Assembly (NCBI GenBank): GCA_903820035.1
Contig: CAIJFT010000304.1
Coordinates: 1 to 58,370, forward strand
DNA: 58,370 nucleotides
DNA from: an uncultured Opitutia bacterium
GTDB lineage: Bacteria; Verrucomicrobiota; Verrucomicrobiia; Opitutales; Opitutaceae
Direction of reading: 5' to 3'
This document shows positions 16,828 through 25,741 of this stretch, piece by piece. Below the pieces are notes generated by a model, which worked only from the letters and a program-made list of their open reading frames with translations, was not told where the DNA came from and did not search any database. Position 1 is the first letter of the stretch. Each line of letters begins with the position of its first letter. The position numbers were made by a program, and so were the translations under genes.

Positions 16828-18135
16828 ATGCCGCACGATTGGAAGTCCCGCGCAGTCTCCGCCGCCGATGTCGTTTCGGTCGTAAACAGCCGTACCAACG
16901 TCTTCGTCCACGGAGCCTGCGCCACCCCGGCCGTGCTCCTGGAGGCCCTCTGCGCGCGGCAGGATATCGAGGCGGTCAAGCTGTACCACCTGCACACCGC
17001 GGGTCCGGCGCCGTTTGCGGCGGTCGGGCGGGAAAATGAATTTCGCTCCGTCTCGCTCTTCACCGGCGCACCGTTGCGGCAGGCCATCGCCGAAGACCGC
17101 GCCGACTTTGTGCCGATTTTCCTCTCGGATATTCCCGGGTTGTTTTTGTCGGGCATGGTCAAAGTTGATGTAGCCTTGCTGCAGGTTTCCCCGCCGGATG
17201 CCCACGGATTCTGCTCGCTGGGCACCTCCTGCGACGCCGCCAAGGCCGCCGCCGACACCGCGCGGTTGGTGGTGGCGGAGATCAACGAGCAGATGCCCCG
17301 GACCCACGGCAACAATGTGGTCCCGCTCGACTGCATCCACGCTTTTGTCGCCACCGACCGTCCGCTGGTGGAGCACCACCTCGAGCCCGAGTCTTCGGTC
17401 GAGGCCCGCATTGGCGAATTGGTCGCCGATTTGGTTGAGGATGGTTCGACGCTGCAGATGGGCATCGGCGGCATCCCCGATGCCGTACTGGCCCGCCTGC
17501 GCGGCAAGCGGGACCTTGGTATCCACACCGAGATGTTTTCCGACCGGGTCGTCGATCTCTTCGAGGCGGGGGCGATCACCAACCGCCACAAGGTCGTGGG
17601 GATGGGGCGCATTGTGACGAGCTTCATCAACGGCTCGCGGCGACTCTTCGACTTTGTGCACGACAATCCGCAGGTGGCGTTTTTCCCCTGCGACTGGACC
17701 AACGACACCTCGGTGATTCGCAAGAATCCGAAGGTGGTCGCGATTAATTCCGCGATCCAGATCGACCTGACCGGGCAGGTGTGCGCCGACTCGATCGGTC
17801 ACCGCATCTTTTCGGGCATCGGCGGTCAGATGGACTTCATTCGCGGGGCGGCGCTTTCCCCGGGCGGAAAACCGATCATCGCCCTTCCCTCCACCGCGGC
17901 GGGCGGCACGGTGTCACGCCTGGTGGCCGAGTTGAATGCCGGCGCCGGGGTCGTGACGACGCGCGGGCACGTGCATTGGGTGGTGACCGAGTACGGTGCG
18001 GTGAACCTGCACGGGCGCACGCTGCGTGAGCGTGGCGAGGCATTGATTTCGATTGCGCATCCGGACTTTAGGGCAGAATTGAGGCGTGATCTGGCAAGGG
18101 TCCGGACTTTCCCCTCCCGTCCCACCTCCGCTTAA
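16828..18135 (+). CDS. acetyl-CoA hydrolase/CoA-transferase (4-hydroxybutyrate CoA-transferase-like)
   Basis: A 435-aa cytoplasmic class I CoA-transferase of the Cat2/acetyl-CoA hydrolase group. It would move CoA between acyl-CoA (often acetyl-CoA) and a carboxylic acid. Motifs seen are ISVVNSRTNVFVHGACATP-type N-terminal CoA loop, MGIGGIPDAVLARL, LGIHTEMFSDRVVDLFEAG (containing the catalytic Glu), IFSGIGGQMDFIRGAALSPGG and WVVTEYGAVNLHG. Length is normal. The stop is 3 bases from the start of the PocR/AraC regulator, so the pair forms an operon. The natural acid acceptor (acetate, butyrate or succinate type) cannot be told. Confidence 0.9.
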   Translation: MPHDWKSRAVSAADVVSVVNSRTNVFVHGACATPAVLLEALCARQDIEAVKLYHLHTAGPAPFAAVGRENEFRSVSLFTGAPLRQAIAEDRADFVPIFLSDIPGLFLSGMVKVDVALLQVSPPDAHGFCSLGTSCDAAKAAADTARLVVAEINEQMPRTHGNNVVPLDCIHAFVATDRPLVEHHLEPESSVEARIGELVADLVEDGSTLQMGIGGIPDAVLARLRGKRDLGIHTEMFSDRVVDLFEAGAITNRHKVVGMGRIVTSFINGSRRLFDFVHDNPQVAFFPCDWTNDTSVIRKNPKVVAINSAIQIDLTGQVCADSIGHRIFSGIGGQMDFIRGAALSPGGKPIIALPSTAAGGTVSRLVAELNAGAGVVTTRGHVHWVVTEYGAVNLHGRTLRERGEALISIAHPDFRAELRRDLARVRTFPSRPTSA

Positions 18136-18138
18136 TCC

Positions 18139-19050
18139 ATGTCTGCCTCGCCGTTCAACGCCCAGCAAAGCCGCGCGCTTGTCGCCCAGCTCAAGCGTTC
18201 GCAGATCTTCAAGGACTACGAGCAGGCCTTTCGTGAAACGACCGGGTTGCCGATCAACCTCCGGCCGATCGAGGCCTTTGATCTTCCGCACCACGGCGAC
18301 CCCAAGGAAGCGCCGTTCTGCGCCCTGATGGCGAAGTCCAACCACTCCTGTGCGGCCTGTCTGCAACTGCAGAAGCGCGTTGAGCAGGAGGCGCAGCTCC
18401 AACCGAAGACGTTGAAGTGCTTTGCCGGTCTCTGCGACTCGGCGGTGCCCGTGCGCGTGGGCGACAACCTCATCGCCTTTCTCCAGACCGGCCAGATTTT
18501 GCTCCATGCGCCGCAGAAGACCGAGTTCACCAAGGCGACCCGCGAGTTGGTGAATTTCGGGACGGTGGTCGACGTGAAGCAATTGGAGGAGGCGTACTTT
18601 CAGACCCGCGTCATCACGCGGAAACAGTACGAGTCGATTCTGCGCCTGCTGACCATTTTCGCGCAGCACCTCTCGGCGGTGAGCAACCAGTTGATGGTGG
18701 AAGAAGCCACGGCCGAGTCGCCGGCCATCGCGCGCGCGCGCGCCTACATCGCCGAAAAGCACGCCGAGGAGTTGTCCCTCGGCGAGGTTTCGCACGTGGT
18801 GAACATGAGCGCGTTCTACTTTTGCAAGACGTTCAAGAAGTCGACGGGCATGACCTTCACCGACTACCTTGCGCGCGTGCGGGTGGAGAAGGTTAAGAAC
18901 CTGCTGCTCAATCCGCACAAGCGGGTGAGCGAGGCCGCCTACGAGGCCGGCTTCCAGTCGTTGTCCCAGTTCAACCGCGTCTTTCGCCGCATCGCCGGCG
19001 AAGCGCCGTCGGCGTACCGCGAGCGTTTCCATGGGCAGGAGTCGCACTGA
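18139..19050 (+). CDS. AraC-family regulator with PocR sensory domain
   Basis: A 303-aa two-domain regulator. Residues about 20-175 form a PocR ligand-binding domain with its cysteine set (CALM, HSCAACLQLQ, CFAGLCDSAVPV). Residues about 200-300 are an AraC-type double helix-turn-helix (LSLGEVSHVVNMSAFYFCKTFKK, then VSEAAYEAGFQSLSQFNRVFRR). PocR domains bind small diols or hydrocarbon derivatives in known cases. The gene follows the CoA-transferase by 3 bases, suggesting control of that gene or of acyl-CoA metabolism. Confidence 0.88.
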   Translation: MSASPFNAQQSRALVAQLKRSQIFKDYEQAFRETTGLPINLRPIEAFDLPHHGDPKEAPFCALMAKSNHSCAACLQLQKRVEQEAQLQPKTLKCFAGLCDSAVPVRVGDNLIAFLQTGQILLHAPQKTEFTKATRELVNFGTVVDVKQLEEAYFQTRVITRKQYESILRLLTIFAQHLSAVSNQLMVEEATAESPAIARARAYIAEKHAEELSLGEVSHVVNMSAFYFCKTFKKSTGMTFTDYLARVRVEKVKNLLLNPHKRVSEAAYEAGFQSLSQFNRVFRRIAGEAPSAYRERFHGQESH

Positions 19051-19371
19051 GGCGGGATCAGGTCGTTGAAAGCCGAGAGTTGAGGGTTGGGAGACCAATC
19101 CCTAGAGGGTGCGTTCAGGACATCGTATCCGCTGAGACGCCGGAGATTCGGACCTGCAAACGCCAAGCCACCCTTTGGTTTTGCCCTCAACGCTCAGCAA
19201 CCAACGCTCAACTGCACGCGTTCGGCTGAGACTCCGCACGCAGGCCGGATATTTTCCCCGCCGCGTCCTCCGTACTCGCGTAGCCGCGTGGGGGCGCAGC
19301 GACCACATGATCCTCAGGCGGGACCACGTTTTCGCTTCCGGCTCAGACGCGGCTAAGGGAATCTTGGCCGC
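19051..19371. other. 321-base intergenic region with degenerate repeats
   Basis: No convincing gene lies between the PocR/AraC gene and the converging prenyltransferase-repeat gene. The left part (about 19065-19100) reads GTTGAAAGCCGAG, AGTTGAGGG; the complement of 19188-19216 gives a similar GTTGAGCGTTGG, CTGAGCGTTGAGGG, so the two form a loose inverted repeat. A similar unit (GTTGATAGCTGAG) occurs at about 48512. The right end holds repeat copy B. No T-run terminator was seen. Confidence 0.5.
19309..19369 (+). repeat. dispersed intergenic repeat, copy B
   Basis: This is the plus-strand copy of the roughly 60-base element also found at 9253-9312 (about 83% match by eye) and, more weakly, at 12021-12075. 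It ends 2 bases before the stop of the prenyltransferase-repeat gene. The competing-hairpin 8-mers next to copy A are not preserved here. Confidence 0.6.
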
Positions 19372-20259
19372 CTACAGTGCCAGGTGCCCGGCGGCGAGGA
19401 GCCCGTAATAGGTGTACTCGGCGTCGAGATGTTCGTCCGCCCAGTGGCCGTGGAACCCGCCCTCGGCGGTCCAAAGCGTGTCCATGAAATCGAGACAGCG
19501 TTCGTGGACGACGTTCGGCACGCGGCGTTCGAGGGCGGCGAGCGCATGCAGCGCCGTTGCCGTCGACAAAAGGTCCGGTAGGGGAGCGCCGGGTACGGCG
19601 AGGAATCCGCCCTGCGCGTGGGTCTGGGCCAGCAGCCAGTTGCCGACTTCGGCGTTCACCGGAAAACCCAGGTGCCGGATCAAAATCACCGCGCCGGCCG
19701 TGGCATTGAGGGCGCCGAACTTTGCACCGGGCAGATTGCTCCACGCTCCGTCCGCCGACTCCAGCCGTTTCAGGGCCTGCAACAGCTTCAGCACCTGCGA
19801 CGGCGTTTGCCCGAGATCTTCGTAGGCGCCGAGCGCGACGAAGGCACCGTACGCCGTGCCGGTGGCGGCCTCGCGGTTGCCCTCGTAGCCGCCGTCCGGC
19901 TTGCGGAAAAGTTCGATCCGGTTGAGCAGCGCGCGGTCGAGGTTTGGTGGCATCCGTTCTCGCCCGATACTTGCCCAGCAGCGGGCGAGCGCGGACGTGT
20001 GCACAAAGTCGAGCCCGTCGCCCTCGCCGAACGTGCGGAGGTAGGTCTCGATCCGCTCCACCGGCACCGGCACGTCGAGCGCCTGCATTCCGGCCAGCGC
20101 GAAGATCGTGTAGTACAAATCAGGCCGGCCGCTGCGGTCGCGGCCGCCACCCTCGGGGGTGATTTGGCGCGCGAAGAACGCGCGCACCAAATCGGTCGAG
20201 TCGCCGAGCAGCCGCGGGGCGAGGCGGGCGACTTGCAGGAGTTGCAGGCGCAGACTCAC
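19372..20259 (-). CDS. prenyltransferase/squalene-cyclase-repeat protein (short form)
   Basis: A 295-aa alpha/alpha-barrel protein built from QW/PFTB-type repeats, for example GRPDLYYTIFALAGMQAL, LFRKPDGGYEGN, SADGAWSNLPG, HAQGGFLAVPG and TAEGGFHGHW. Its size is that of protein-prenyltransferase beta subunits. The places where those carry zinc ligands (D-x-C and a C-terminal His) read PDLLSTATAL and DAEYTYYGLL, so Cys and His seem to be missing. It also has no DxDD motif, so the enzymatic role is open: lipid binding, a cyclase partner or a divergent transferase. It is the last gene of a seven-gene minus-strand operon, 13 bases after the polyprenyl synthase fusion. Confidence 0.82.
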   Translation of the reverse strand: MSLRLQLLQVARLAPRLLGDSTDLVRAFFARQITPEGGGRDRSGRPDLYYTIFALAGMQALDVPVPVERIETYLRTFGEGDGLDFVHTSALARCWASIGRERMPPNLDRALLNRIELFRKPDGGYEGNREAATGTAYGAFVALGAYEDLGQTPSQVLKLLQALKRLESADGAWSNLPGAKFGALNATAGAVILIRHLGFPVNAEVGNWLLAQTHAQGGFLAVPGAPLPDLLSTATALHALAALERRVPNVVHERCLDFMDTLWTAEGGFHGHWADEHLDAEYTYYGLLAAGHLAL

Positions 20260-20272
20260 GCGGCGCGCCGGG

Positions 20273-22042
20273 TCACGACGCCGCGGCGAGATCGAGCAGG
20301 CGCAGCGCTTCGGGGCGGTTGGCCTGCTCGTGTTCCTTGCACCAGCCCTTGATCTCGACGTCGTTGAAGATCTTGCCGAGCACGCGGCGCAGCAGGCCCT
20401 TCACGTTGTGGTTCTCAAGGTCGTTCAGCGAGCGGATTGCCTCTTCTTTGTACGCGCCGAGGAGGACCTCCGCGCGGGCCTTGGCGCCGAGTTCCTCGTA
20501 AAGGGCTTCGATCCGTTCCTGCGTCGTGCCGGCCGGCCAGGTGCGGTGCCAGAGGGCGGCGAGCAGGTCCTTCGCCGGGCCTTGGGCCTTCTCGTGGGCG
20601 ACGGCGAGCAACAGGCTCGGTCGGAGGCCCGCGATGTCGTTGGTGTCGCCACCGAGGCCGAGGTCGTCGAGGTCGTCGCGGATCTGGTACGCGATACCGA
20701 GGGCCTCGCTGTACTTGCTGATGACTGCGGTGACGTCCGCGTGGCGCTCGATGCCGGCGTACAGCGCGCCGATCTGCAGTGCGACTTCAAAGGCCGGCGC
20801 GGTCTTGCGGCGGAAAATATCCAACACTTCGTTCGGCCGGAGCGGCTTCGGCTGGCGTGCCCAGCAGAGTTCGGCGCCCTGCCCGCGGCACAACTGGCGC
20901 TGGCCTTCGGCCGCCACCTGCAGCATCCGGGCCTTTTGTTCCGCGCCGACGCGGCAGCCGGCGAGCAACCGGTAGCCTTCGCCGATGAGGAGGTCGCCGA
21001 CGTTGAGCGCGACCGCGGTGCCGTGTTCCTCGTGGAGGGTCTTTTCGCCGTAACGGAGGGCGTCGTTGTCCTCGATGTCGTCGTGGATCAGCGAAGCCTT
21101 GTGGAAACACTCGACGGCGACCGCGACCTTGCGCAGGTCGTCGGGCAGCGGGCCGTTGGTCTCGTCGCGCAACGCCTGGAAGGCTGCTACGGTCAGGAAC
21201 GGCCGCCAGCGTTTGCCGGCCCGGCCGAGCCACTCGCGGGCGATGCGCTCGGTTTCACCCTCGGCGTTGCCCATGATGAGTTCGAGCGACGTCGGGGAAA
21301 ACCAGAAGTCGACTTCGTCGCGCAGCGCCCCGAGGTCGAGGCGGCGGGTCTGGTCGTGGTGGCTGAGATGAATGTACTCCCAGACCCAGTCGAGGTCGAC
21401 GGTCGTGTCGATGCAGTCGTCCTGCAGCAGCGGAATCGCCACGCCGGGGATGGCGGCGGCCTCCATGTAAGGGAACGCCTGCTCCAGCACGCTCAGGCAG
21501 CTGACGCCGACGATGGCGTCGATCTTGCCGGTCTGGATGATCGACATGACGATCGCGCTGCCCTCGGCGACGAGTACCGCGTAGCCGAGCCGCTCGGCCT
21601 CGGCGGTGAGATCCTGGATGGTGCACAAGCCGCACTGTTTGCAAAGCAGGCCGAACTCGTCGAAGGGGGCGGGGCACTTGCTCTCCACGCGCATGCACTT
21701 CGGCAACAGCAGCAGCCGGCGCTCGAACGGCACGGCCGCGAGCGGCTCGCGCCACATCTCGTTGTTGAGGATGACGCCGACGTAGTCGCGGTAAACCGGA
21801 TCCAGCCGGAGTTGCTGCACGAGCCGGTCGGCGTGCTGCTTTAATTCAGCCACGGGCACCGGCGGCACCGGCTTCTGCGTGGTCACGTAGTCGCGGACCG
21901 CGTGGAGGATGCGGGTGCGTTCGAAGGGCGTCTGCGGGATGTTGTGCTTTGGCGTGCGAAAACGCTGCTGCACGGTGTGCTTGGGCAAGATCAGCGAGGT
22001 AGCGGGGGCATCCGCGGTCGCGGTGGAGGGGGACACGCTCAT
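20273..22042 (-). CDS. DUF116-like domain fused to polyprenyl diphosphate synthase
   Basis: A 589-aa fusion. Residues about 95-235 are Cys-rich and DUF116-like: LLLLPKCMRVESKCP, then CKQCGLC (Cys134, 137, 140), AIVMSIIQTGKIDAIVGVSCLS and a late Cys in LQDDCID. Residues about 265-575 form a trans-isoprenyl diphosphate synthase with both Asp-rich Mg sites (LIHDDIEDND at 318-327, and DDLDD at 456-460), GKRWRP and QLCRGQGAEL. The synthase half should condense isopentenyl diphosphate units; chain length is not predictable by eye. The Cys pattern suggests a metal or Fe-S site in the first half. The fusion sits in the operon between the radical SAM gene and a cyclase-repeat gene. Confidence 0.88.
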   Translation of the reverse strand: MSVSPSTATADAPATSLILPKHTVQQRFRTPKHNIPQTPFERTRILHAVRDYVTTQKPVPPVPVAELKQHADRLVQQLRLDPVYRDYVGVILNNEMWREPLAAVPFERRLLLLPKCMRVESKCPAPFDEFGLLCKQCGLCTIQDLTAEAERLGYAVLVAEGSAIVMSIIQTGKIDAIVGVSCLSVLEQAFPYMEAAAIPGVAIPLLQDDCIDTTVDLDWVWEYIHLSHHDQTRRLDLGALRDEVDFWFSPTSLELIMGNAEGETERIAREWLGRAGKRWRPFLTVAAFQALRDETNGPLPDDLRKVAVAVECFHKASLIHDDIEDNDALRYGEKTLHEEHGTAVALNVGDLLIGEGYRLLAGCRVGAEQKARMLQVAAEGQRQLCRGQGAELCWARQPKPLRPNEVLDIFRRKTAPAFEVALQIGALYAGIERHADVTAVISKYSEALGIAYQIRDDLDDLGLGGDTNDIAGLRPSLLLAVAHEKAQGPAKDLLAALWHRTWPAGTTQERIEALYEELGAKARAEVLLGAYKEEAIRSLNDLENHNVKGLLRRVLGKIFNDVEIKGWCKEHEQANRPEALRLLDLAAAS

Positions 22043-22067
22043 GGGGGAAAATTCGATGCTAGTGTTT

Positions 22068-23327
22068 TCACGCTTTTCCGCTCGGCGCCAGCGCCTGTTG
22101 CAGATCGGCGGCCTTGCCCGCGGCGTCGTGGGCCACGTTGCGGTAGGCGGCGAAGTCGTGGAACCAGTATTTTTTCGCCAGCCGGTACATCCAGTGTTTC
22201 TCCGGCACTTCTTCGCCCGGCAGCCACTGGCTGTAGCGCGGGGTCATGGCCTCCAGCTCGGCCATCGCCGTGCCGCGCGCGGTGGTGTCGTGCGCGCCGT
22301 GCTTCAGCACGATTTCCTTCACCAGGTCGGGCCGCTCCAGAACAATGCAGCCGCGGGTGTGGCGGGCGCTGATTTCGCGGAAATCCTTCAGGAAAGTGCT
22401 CGACCGCATCGTCTCAAAAATCCCGCGCGGATCACGGATGTCCTCGACGGCAAACTGGATGATCGGGCACGGCTCGATGTCGCCGCGCGGTCCGATGTGG
22501 TGGCTGACGCCGGTCGACATCGGGCAGAGCGCCTTGCCGTCGTGGTCGTAATACGCGTCAATGATCGCGATCGGCAGCTTGGCGCGCATCTCGGTTACGA
22601 AACGCCGCACCTGCACGAGTTGCGCGGGACTGAGGGCGAGGTCGAAATTCGGCTGCGGGCCCACTGGCCGGTAGCCGTGGTACCAGGCGTAGTGGACGCC
22701 CCGGTCGATCAGCCGCTTGAGCCAGGTCTCGGTGAGGAGTTCGTCGATGTTCGAGCGGCAGACGCTCGTGGCCACCCCGGTGAGCAGGCCGGCCTGCAGG
22801 CAATGGTCGAGGCCGCGCAGCGTGCGGTTAAACACATCCTTTTTGCCGCGGCGCTCGTCACTCACTCCCTCCAGCCCTTCGATCGAGATCAGCGGCGTGC
22901 AATTGCCGATCTCCTTCAGCCGTTGCGCGATTTTTTCGGTGATCAGCTGGCCGTTGGTGAAGATTTGAAAGTAGCAGTCGGGGTGCGCCGCGAGCAGGTC
23001 GAGCAGCTGCGGGTGCATAAACGGCTCGCCGCCGAGGATGCCGAAGAACGCGTTTCCGTGTTTCTTCGCGTCGAGAATCGTGCGGTTGAGGCCCTCGAGA
23101 TCAATCGCGTCCTTGGCCTGCACGTCGACCCAGCAGCCCTGGCAGCGCAGGTTGCAGGTGTTGATGATGGAGAGGTAAAGGAACGGCGGGAAATATTCAC
23201 CGCGCTTCAGCCGGCGCTTGAAGCGCTCGACGGAGAGCATGCCCTTCCAACCGAAGTTCCAGGCAAATTTCCAAACGCAGCGGGCGTTGGCGGAACGGAG
23301 GGTGCGGTAGGCGAGGGCGGGCAGCAT
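22068..23327 (-). CDS. radical SAM enzyme of the polyprenoid cluster
   Basis: A 419-aa radical SAM protein. The cluster motif is TCNLRCQGCWVD (C-x3-C-x2-C), followed by FFGILGGEPFMHPQLL and IFTNGQLITEKIA (SAM-binding elements). An amphipathic or membrane-associating N-terminus precedes it. The C-terminal region has further cysteines (ALCPMSTG, IEPCPIIQF, TRGCIVLERP) that could bind an auxiliary cluster, as in SPASM or HpnH-like enzymes. It starts 2 bases after the stop of the ferredoxin gene. Likely work on an isoprenoid or lipid is inferred only from the neighbours. Confidence 0.85.
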   Translation of the reverse strand: MLPALAYRTLRSANARCVWKFAWNFGWKGMLSVERFKRRLKRGEYFPPFLYLSIINTCNLRCQGCWVDVQAKDAIDLEGLNRTILDAKKHGNAFFGILGGEPFMHPQLLDLLAAHPDCYFQIFTNGQLITEKIAQRLKEIGNCTPLISIEGLEGVSDERRGKKDVFNRTLRGLDHCLQAGLLTGVATSVCRSNIDELLTETWLKRLIDRGVHYAWYHGYRPVGPQPNFDLALSPAQLVQVRRFVTEMRAKLPIAIIDAYYDHDGKALCPMSTGVSHHIGPRGDIEPCPIIQFAVEDIRDPRGIFETMRSSTFLKDFREISARHTRGCIVLERPDLVKEIVLKHGAHDTTARGTAMAELEAMTPRYSQWLPGEEVPEKHWMYRLAKKYWFHDFAAYRNVAHDAAGKAADLQQALAPSGKA

Positions 23328-23329
23328 GA

Positions 23330-24172
23330 TTATTTCTGGGCCGCGAGCGCGGCCTGGGCCTTGGCCTTCGCCTCTTCGGCGCGGCGCATGATCTCTTCCG
23401 GACTGGGCAGGCTCATCAATACCTCGGGCGGGATGTCGCCGGCCGCCGCCAGCTTCGTCAGGCATTTCTGCCGCTCGGTGAGCGCCTTGTCGGAATCGCG
23501 TTCTTTCGAAAAGCGCGACTGCGCGCGCTCGCTGCGCACGCGGAGCATCGAGTAGATATCGCCGCCGAGGAGCGCGGAAATATCCACCTTCATCTTCTCG
23601 CGCTGGAGGTCGGAGTCCTTGACCTCGTCGCCGTTGATCGGGCCGGCCTTGTACTTCGGAAACATGATCGCCGCCTCGGGGCACACGCGCGAGCACGCCG
23701 GGCAGTTCGTCTTACAGTTGTCCTGACTCTGCACCAGAATGTGACCCTCCCGGTCGGCCCCGTAGACGCCGAACAGGCAGAAGCTCAGGCACTGCATGCA
23801 ATTCGTGCAGCGGTCGTAGTCGATCACCGGGAACCACGGCTTCCAGCCGCCGTGCTGCACGGCCTTCTGTTCGACGCGGCGCGACTCGACCGCCCCGGCG
23901 ATCTGTTCGCCGGTGAGACCGGAGATGTTCTTGACCCGGACGTTTTCGGTCGAAAGCGCGTTCGGCTCCAGGCCGGCGCGGAACTGGCCCAACACGAGCG
24001 CAGGACGGTCGTCCGCCGGCGCCGTGCGGCCGCCGACGCCGACCCGGGTCAGCGCGAAGCCCTGGTTCAGCAGACGGGATACCGCGTCGAAGCGCGATTC
24101 GCTCGCGAGCGGTTCGGCGTCGTTGCCCTCGTAGAGCACGACACGCAGGTAGGATTGATCGCGGAGGGCCAT
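23330..24172 (-). CDS. two-cluster ferredoxin-like protein
   Basis: A 280-aa protein with a central pair of [4Fe-4S] motifs: [11 protein letters not shown] (Cys122, 125, 128, 132) and [13 protein letters not shown] (Cys153, 157, 160, 164). The second motif has a three-residue first gap. The N-terminal 100 residues are an unrecognised alpha/beta domain ([16 protein letters not shown]). The C-terminus is a charged coiled coil ending in [18 protein letters not shown]. It is probably the electron donor for the radical SAM enzyme encoded next (2-base gap). Confidence 0.82.
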   Translation of the reverse strand: MALRDQSYLRVVLYEGNDAEPLASESRFDAVSRLLNQGFALTRVGVGGRTAPADDRPALVLGQFRAGLEPNALSTENVRVKNISGLTGEQIAGAVESRRVEQKAVQHGGWKPWFPVIDYDRCTNCMQCLSFCLFGVYGADREGHILVQSQDNCKTNCPACSRVCPEAAIMFPKYKAGPINGDEVKDSDLQREKMKVDISALLGGDIYSMLRVRSERAQSRFSKERDSDKALTERQKCLTKLAAAGDIPPEVLMSLPSPEEIMRRAEEAKAKAQAALAAQK

Positions 24173-24179
24173 GGTGAGT

Positions 24180-24587
24180 TCAGTGGCCGGACGACGCGCC
24201 CGGCTTCGGCGCATCGGCCGCGGTGGTCTTGCCGGTCGGGAGATTGGGCTGCAGATCCGGCGCGGCGAGCCGGGCCGAAACGTCCGCTTCCGGCCGGTCG
24301 CGCATGTTGAGCACCTCGGTGCGCGCGGGATCGAGCGGCGCACCGGCCGAGGCGAAGAGCCACTTCACCGCCCGCGGGAAACACGCCGCGATCTTCACCG
24401 TTTCGCCGCCCGCGAGTCGCTTGAGCGCGGGATCCTGGCGCGCGGCCATTTCGCAGAGATCGGCCACCGCCTCGAACGACTGGCCTGAGTCGCACAGCTT
24501 GCGCAACACCGCCGCCTTCACCGCCGGGTCGATGACCTGAGCGTAGGTGCAGTGGCAGTAAAGGATGCCGGGGGACTCGGACGACAT
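24180..24587 (-). CDS. small CHC-motif protein with ACxPRAVK segment
   Basis: A 135-aa protein starting near [12 protein letters not shown] and later carrying [14 protein letters not shown]. The second motif resembles the Cys-Pro-Arg segments of heterodisulfide-reductase-type proteins, and the first is a plausible metal-binding pair. The C-terminal 40 residues look disordered. No family is recognised with certainty. It lies 7-8 bases from its neighbours on both sides, inside the operon. Confidence 0.65.
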   Translation of the reverse strand: MSSESPGILYCHCTYAQVIDPAVKAAVLRKLCDSGQSFEAVADLCEMAARQDPALKRLAGGETVKIAACFPRAVKWLFASAGAPLDPARTEVLNMRDRPEADVSARLAAPDLQPNLPTGKTTAADAPKPGASSGH

Positions 24588-24595
24588 GGGCGGTT

Positions 24596-25741
24596 TCAGG
24601 CGGGCGTCAGCAGACGGTGGGTTGGCTGCGGTTTGCCTGGGCGGAAATGTTCAAGGTGTTCCAGCAGGACGCGGACGCCCTGGAAACGTTCCCCGAGCGC
24701 CGCGGAAGCGGCTTCCACAGCCGACTTGAGCGCCGCGGGATCGGACTCGGCGCGCAGATTGAGGATGAGTTGGCCCGCGGCGCACGGGTCCTGCAACCGC
24801 TGCGACAACTCGGGCACGAAGTCGCTGCGCACCAGATTCACCGTGGCGATGTCCTTCAACCCGCCGTCGGGGCTAAACGTCATTTTGAGGTGCGCGACTT
24901 CGGCCCCCGCGGTGCCGAGCCGTTGTTGCAGGTCGCGGGCAAAATGTTCGAGGAGGCCGTTGGCGTCGAACTCGGCCGCGGCACTGAGGTGCAGCGTGGC
25001 GTTGAGCCAGCCGAGCAGCGCCTCGCCGTCACCGTAGATCGCGTAGTCGACGTCCATGGCCGCGCGCGCCACCTGCTCGCCGGCGGTGAGCCGGGCGAAC
25101 CACGGTTCGAGGCCGTCGCCCTGCCGGGCCGACGCACTCAAGACCGCGGCGTGCGGAAACTCGTTTTGCAGCGCGGTGCGCAGCCGCGCGAATTCGTCGT
25201 CGGTGATCGTATCGCGCTTGTTGATGACGATCAGGTCCGCCTCCTCGAGCTGCTTGCGGTAGATATAGATGACCTTGTCGGAAAACCCGCGGCCCTCCGC
25301 CAACCCGAACACCCGCAACGCCCGCTGCGGGTCGAGCAACACGCTGAGTGGTGCGATGGTGAACTGTTGGCCGTAAATCCGGCGCAGCGGGTAGGTGACG
25401 GTCGCGACGAGGTCCGTGCAGCTGCCCACCGGCTCCGCGATGAACACATCGGGCCGCGACGCCGCGGTGAGTTTGGCGGCGGCGTCGACGAGGCTGTTGA
25501 AGCGGCAGCAGAAGCAGCCGCCGGGAATTTCCTCCGTCGCGAAACCGCGTGAGCGCAGCACCGAGGTGTCGACGAGGCCGCTGCCCTGGTCATTGGTGAT
25601 GAGGCCGACGCGCAGGCCGCGCGCGTGCAACGACTCCGCCAGCCGCGCGACCGCGGTGGTTTTCCCGGCGCCGAGAAACCCGCCGATCATGATGTAGCGG
25701 GCGGGCGCGGGCAGCGCAGCGAGGGGAGCCGGGGAACTCAT
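24596..25741 (-). CDS. CobW/COG0523-family GTPase (metallochaperone-like)
   Basis: A 381-aa G3E GTPase. It has Walker A GGFLGAGKTT, the COG0523 metal site GGCFCC (C-x-C-C), EPVGSCTDLV and the base-specificity motif NKRD. A C-terminal CobW-C-like domain (residues about 240-360) follows. Such proteins deliver metals (Co, Zn, Fe) to client enzymes. The position between a CHC protein and a GcvH-like protein suggests service to a metalloprotein of this operon. The start overlaps the upstream stop (ATGA). Confidence 0.88.
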   Translation of the reverse strand: MSSPAPLAALPAPARYIMIGGFLGAGKTTAVARLAESLHARGLRVGLITNDQGSGLVDTSVLRSRGFATEEIPGGCFCCRFNSLVDAAAKLTAASRPDVFIAEPVGSCTDLVATVTYPLRRIYGQQFTIAPLSVLLDPQRALRVFGLAEGRGFSDKVIYIYRKQLEEADLIVINKRDTITDDEFARLRTALQNEFPHAAVLSASARQGDGLEPWFARLTAGEQVARAAMDVDYAIYGDGEALLGWLNATLHLSAAAEFDANGLLEHFARDLQQRLGTAGAEVAHLKMTFSPDGGLKDIATVNLVRSDFVPELSQRLQDPCAAGQLILNLRAESDPAALKSAVEAASAALGERFQGVRVLLEHLEHFRPGKPQPTHRLLTPA

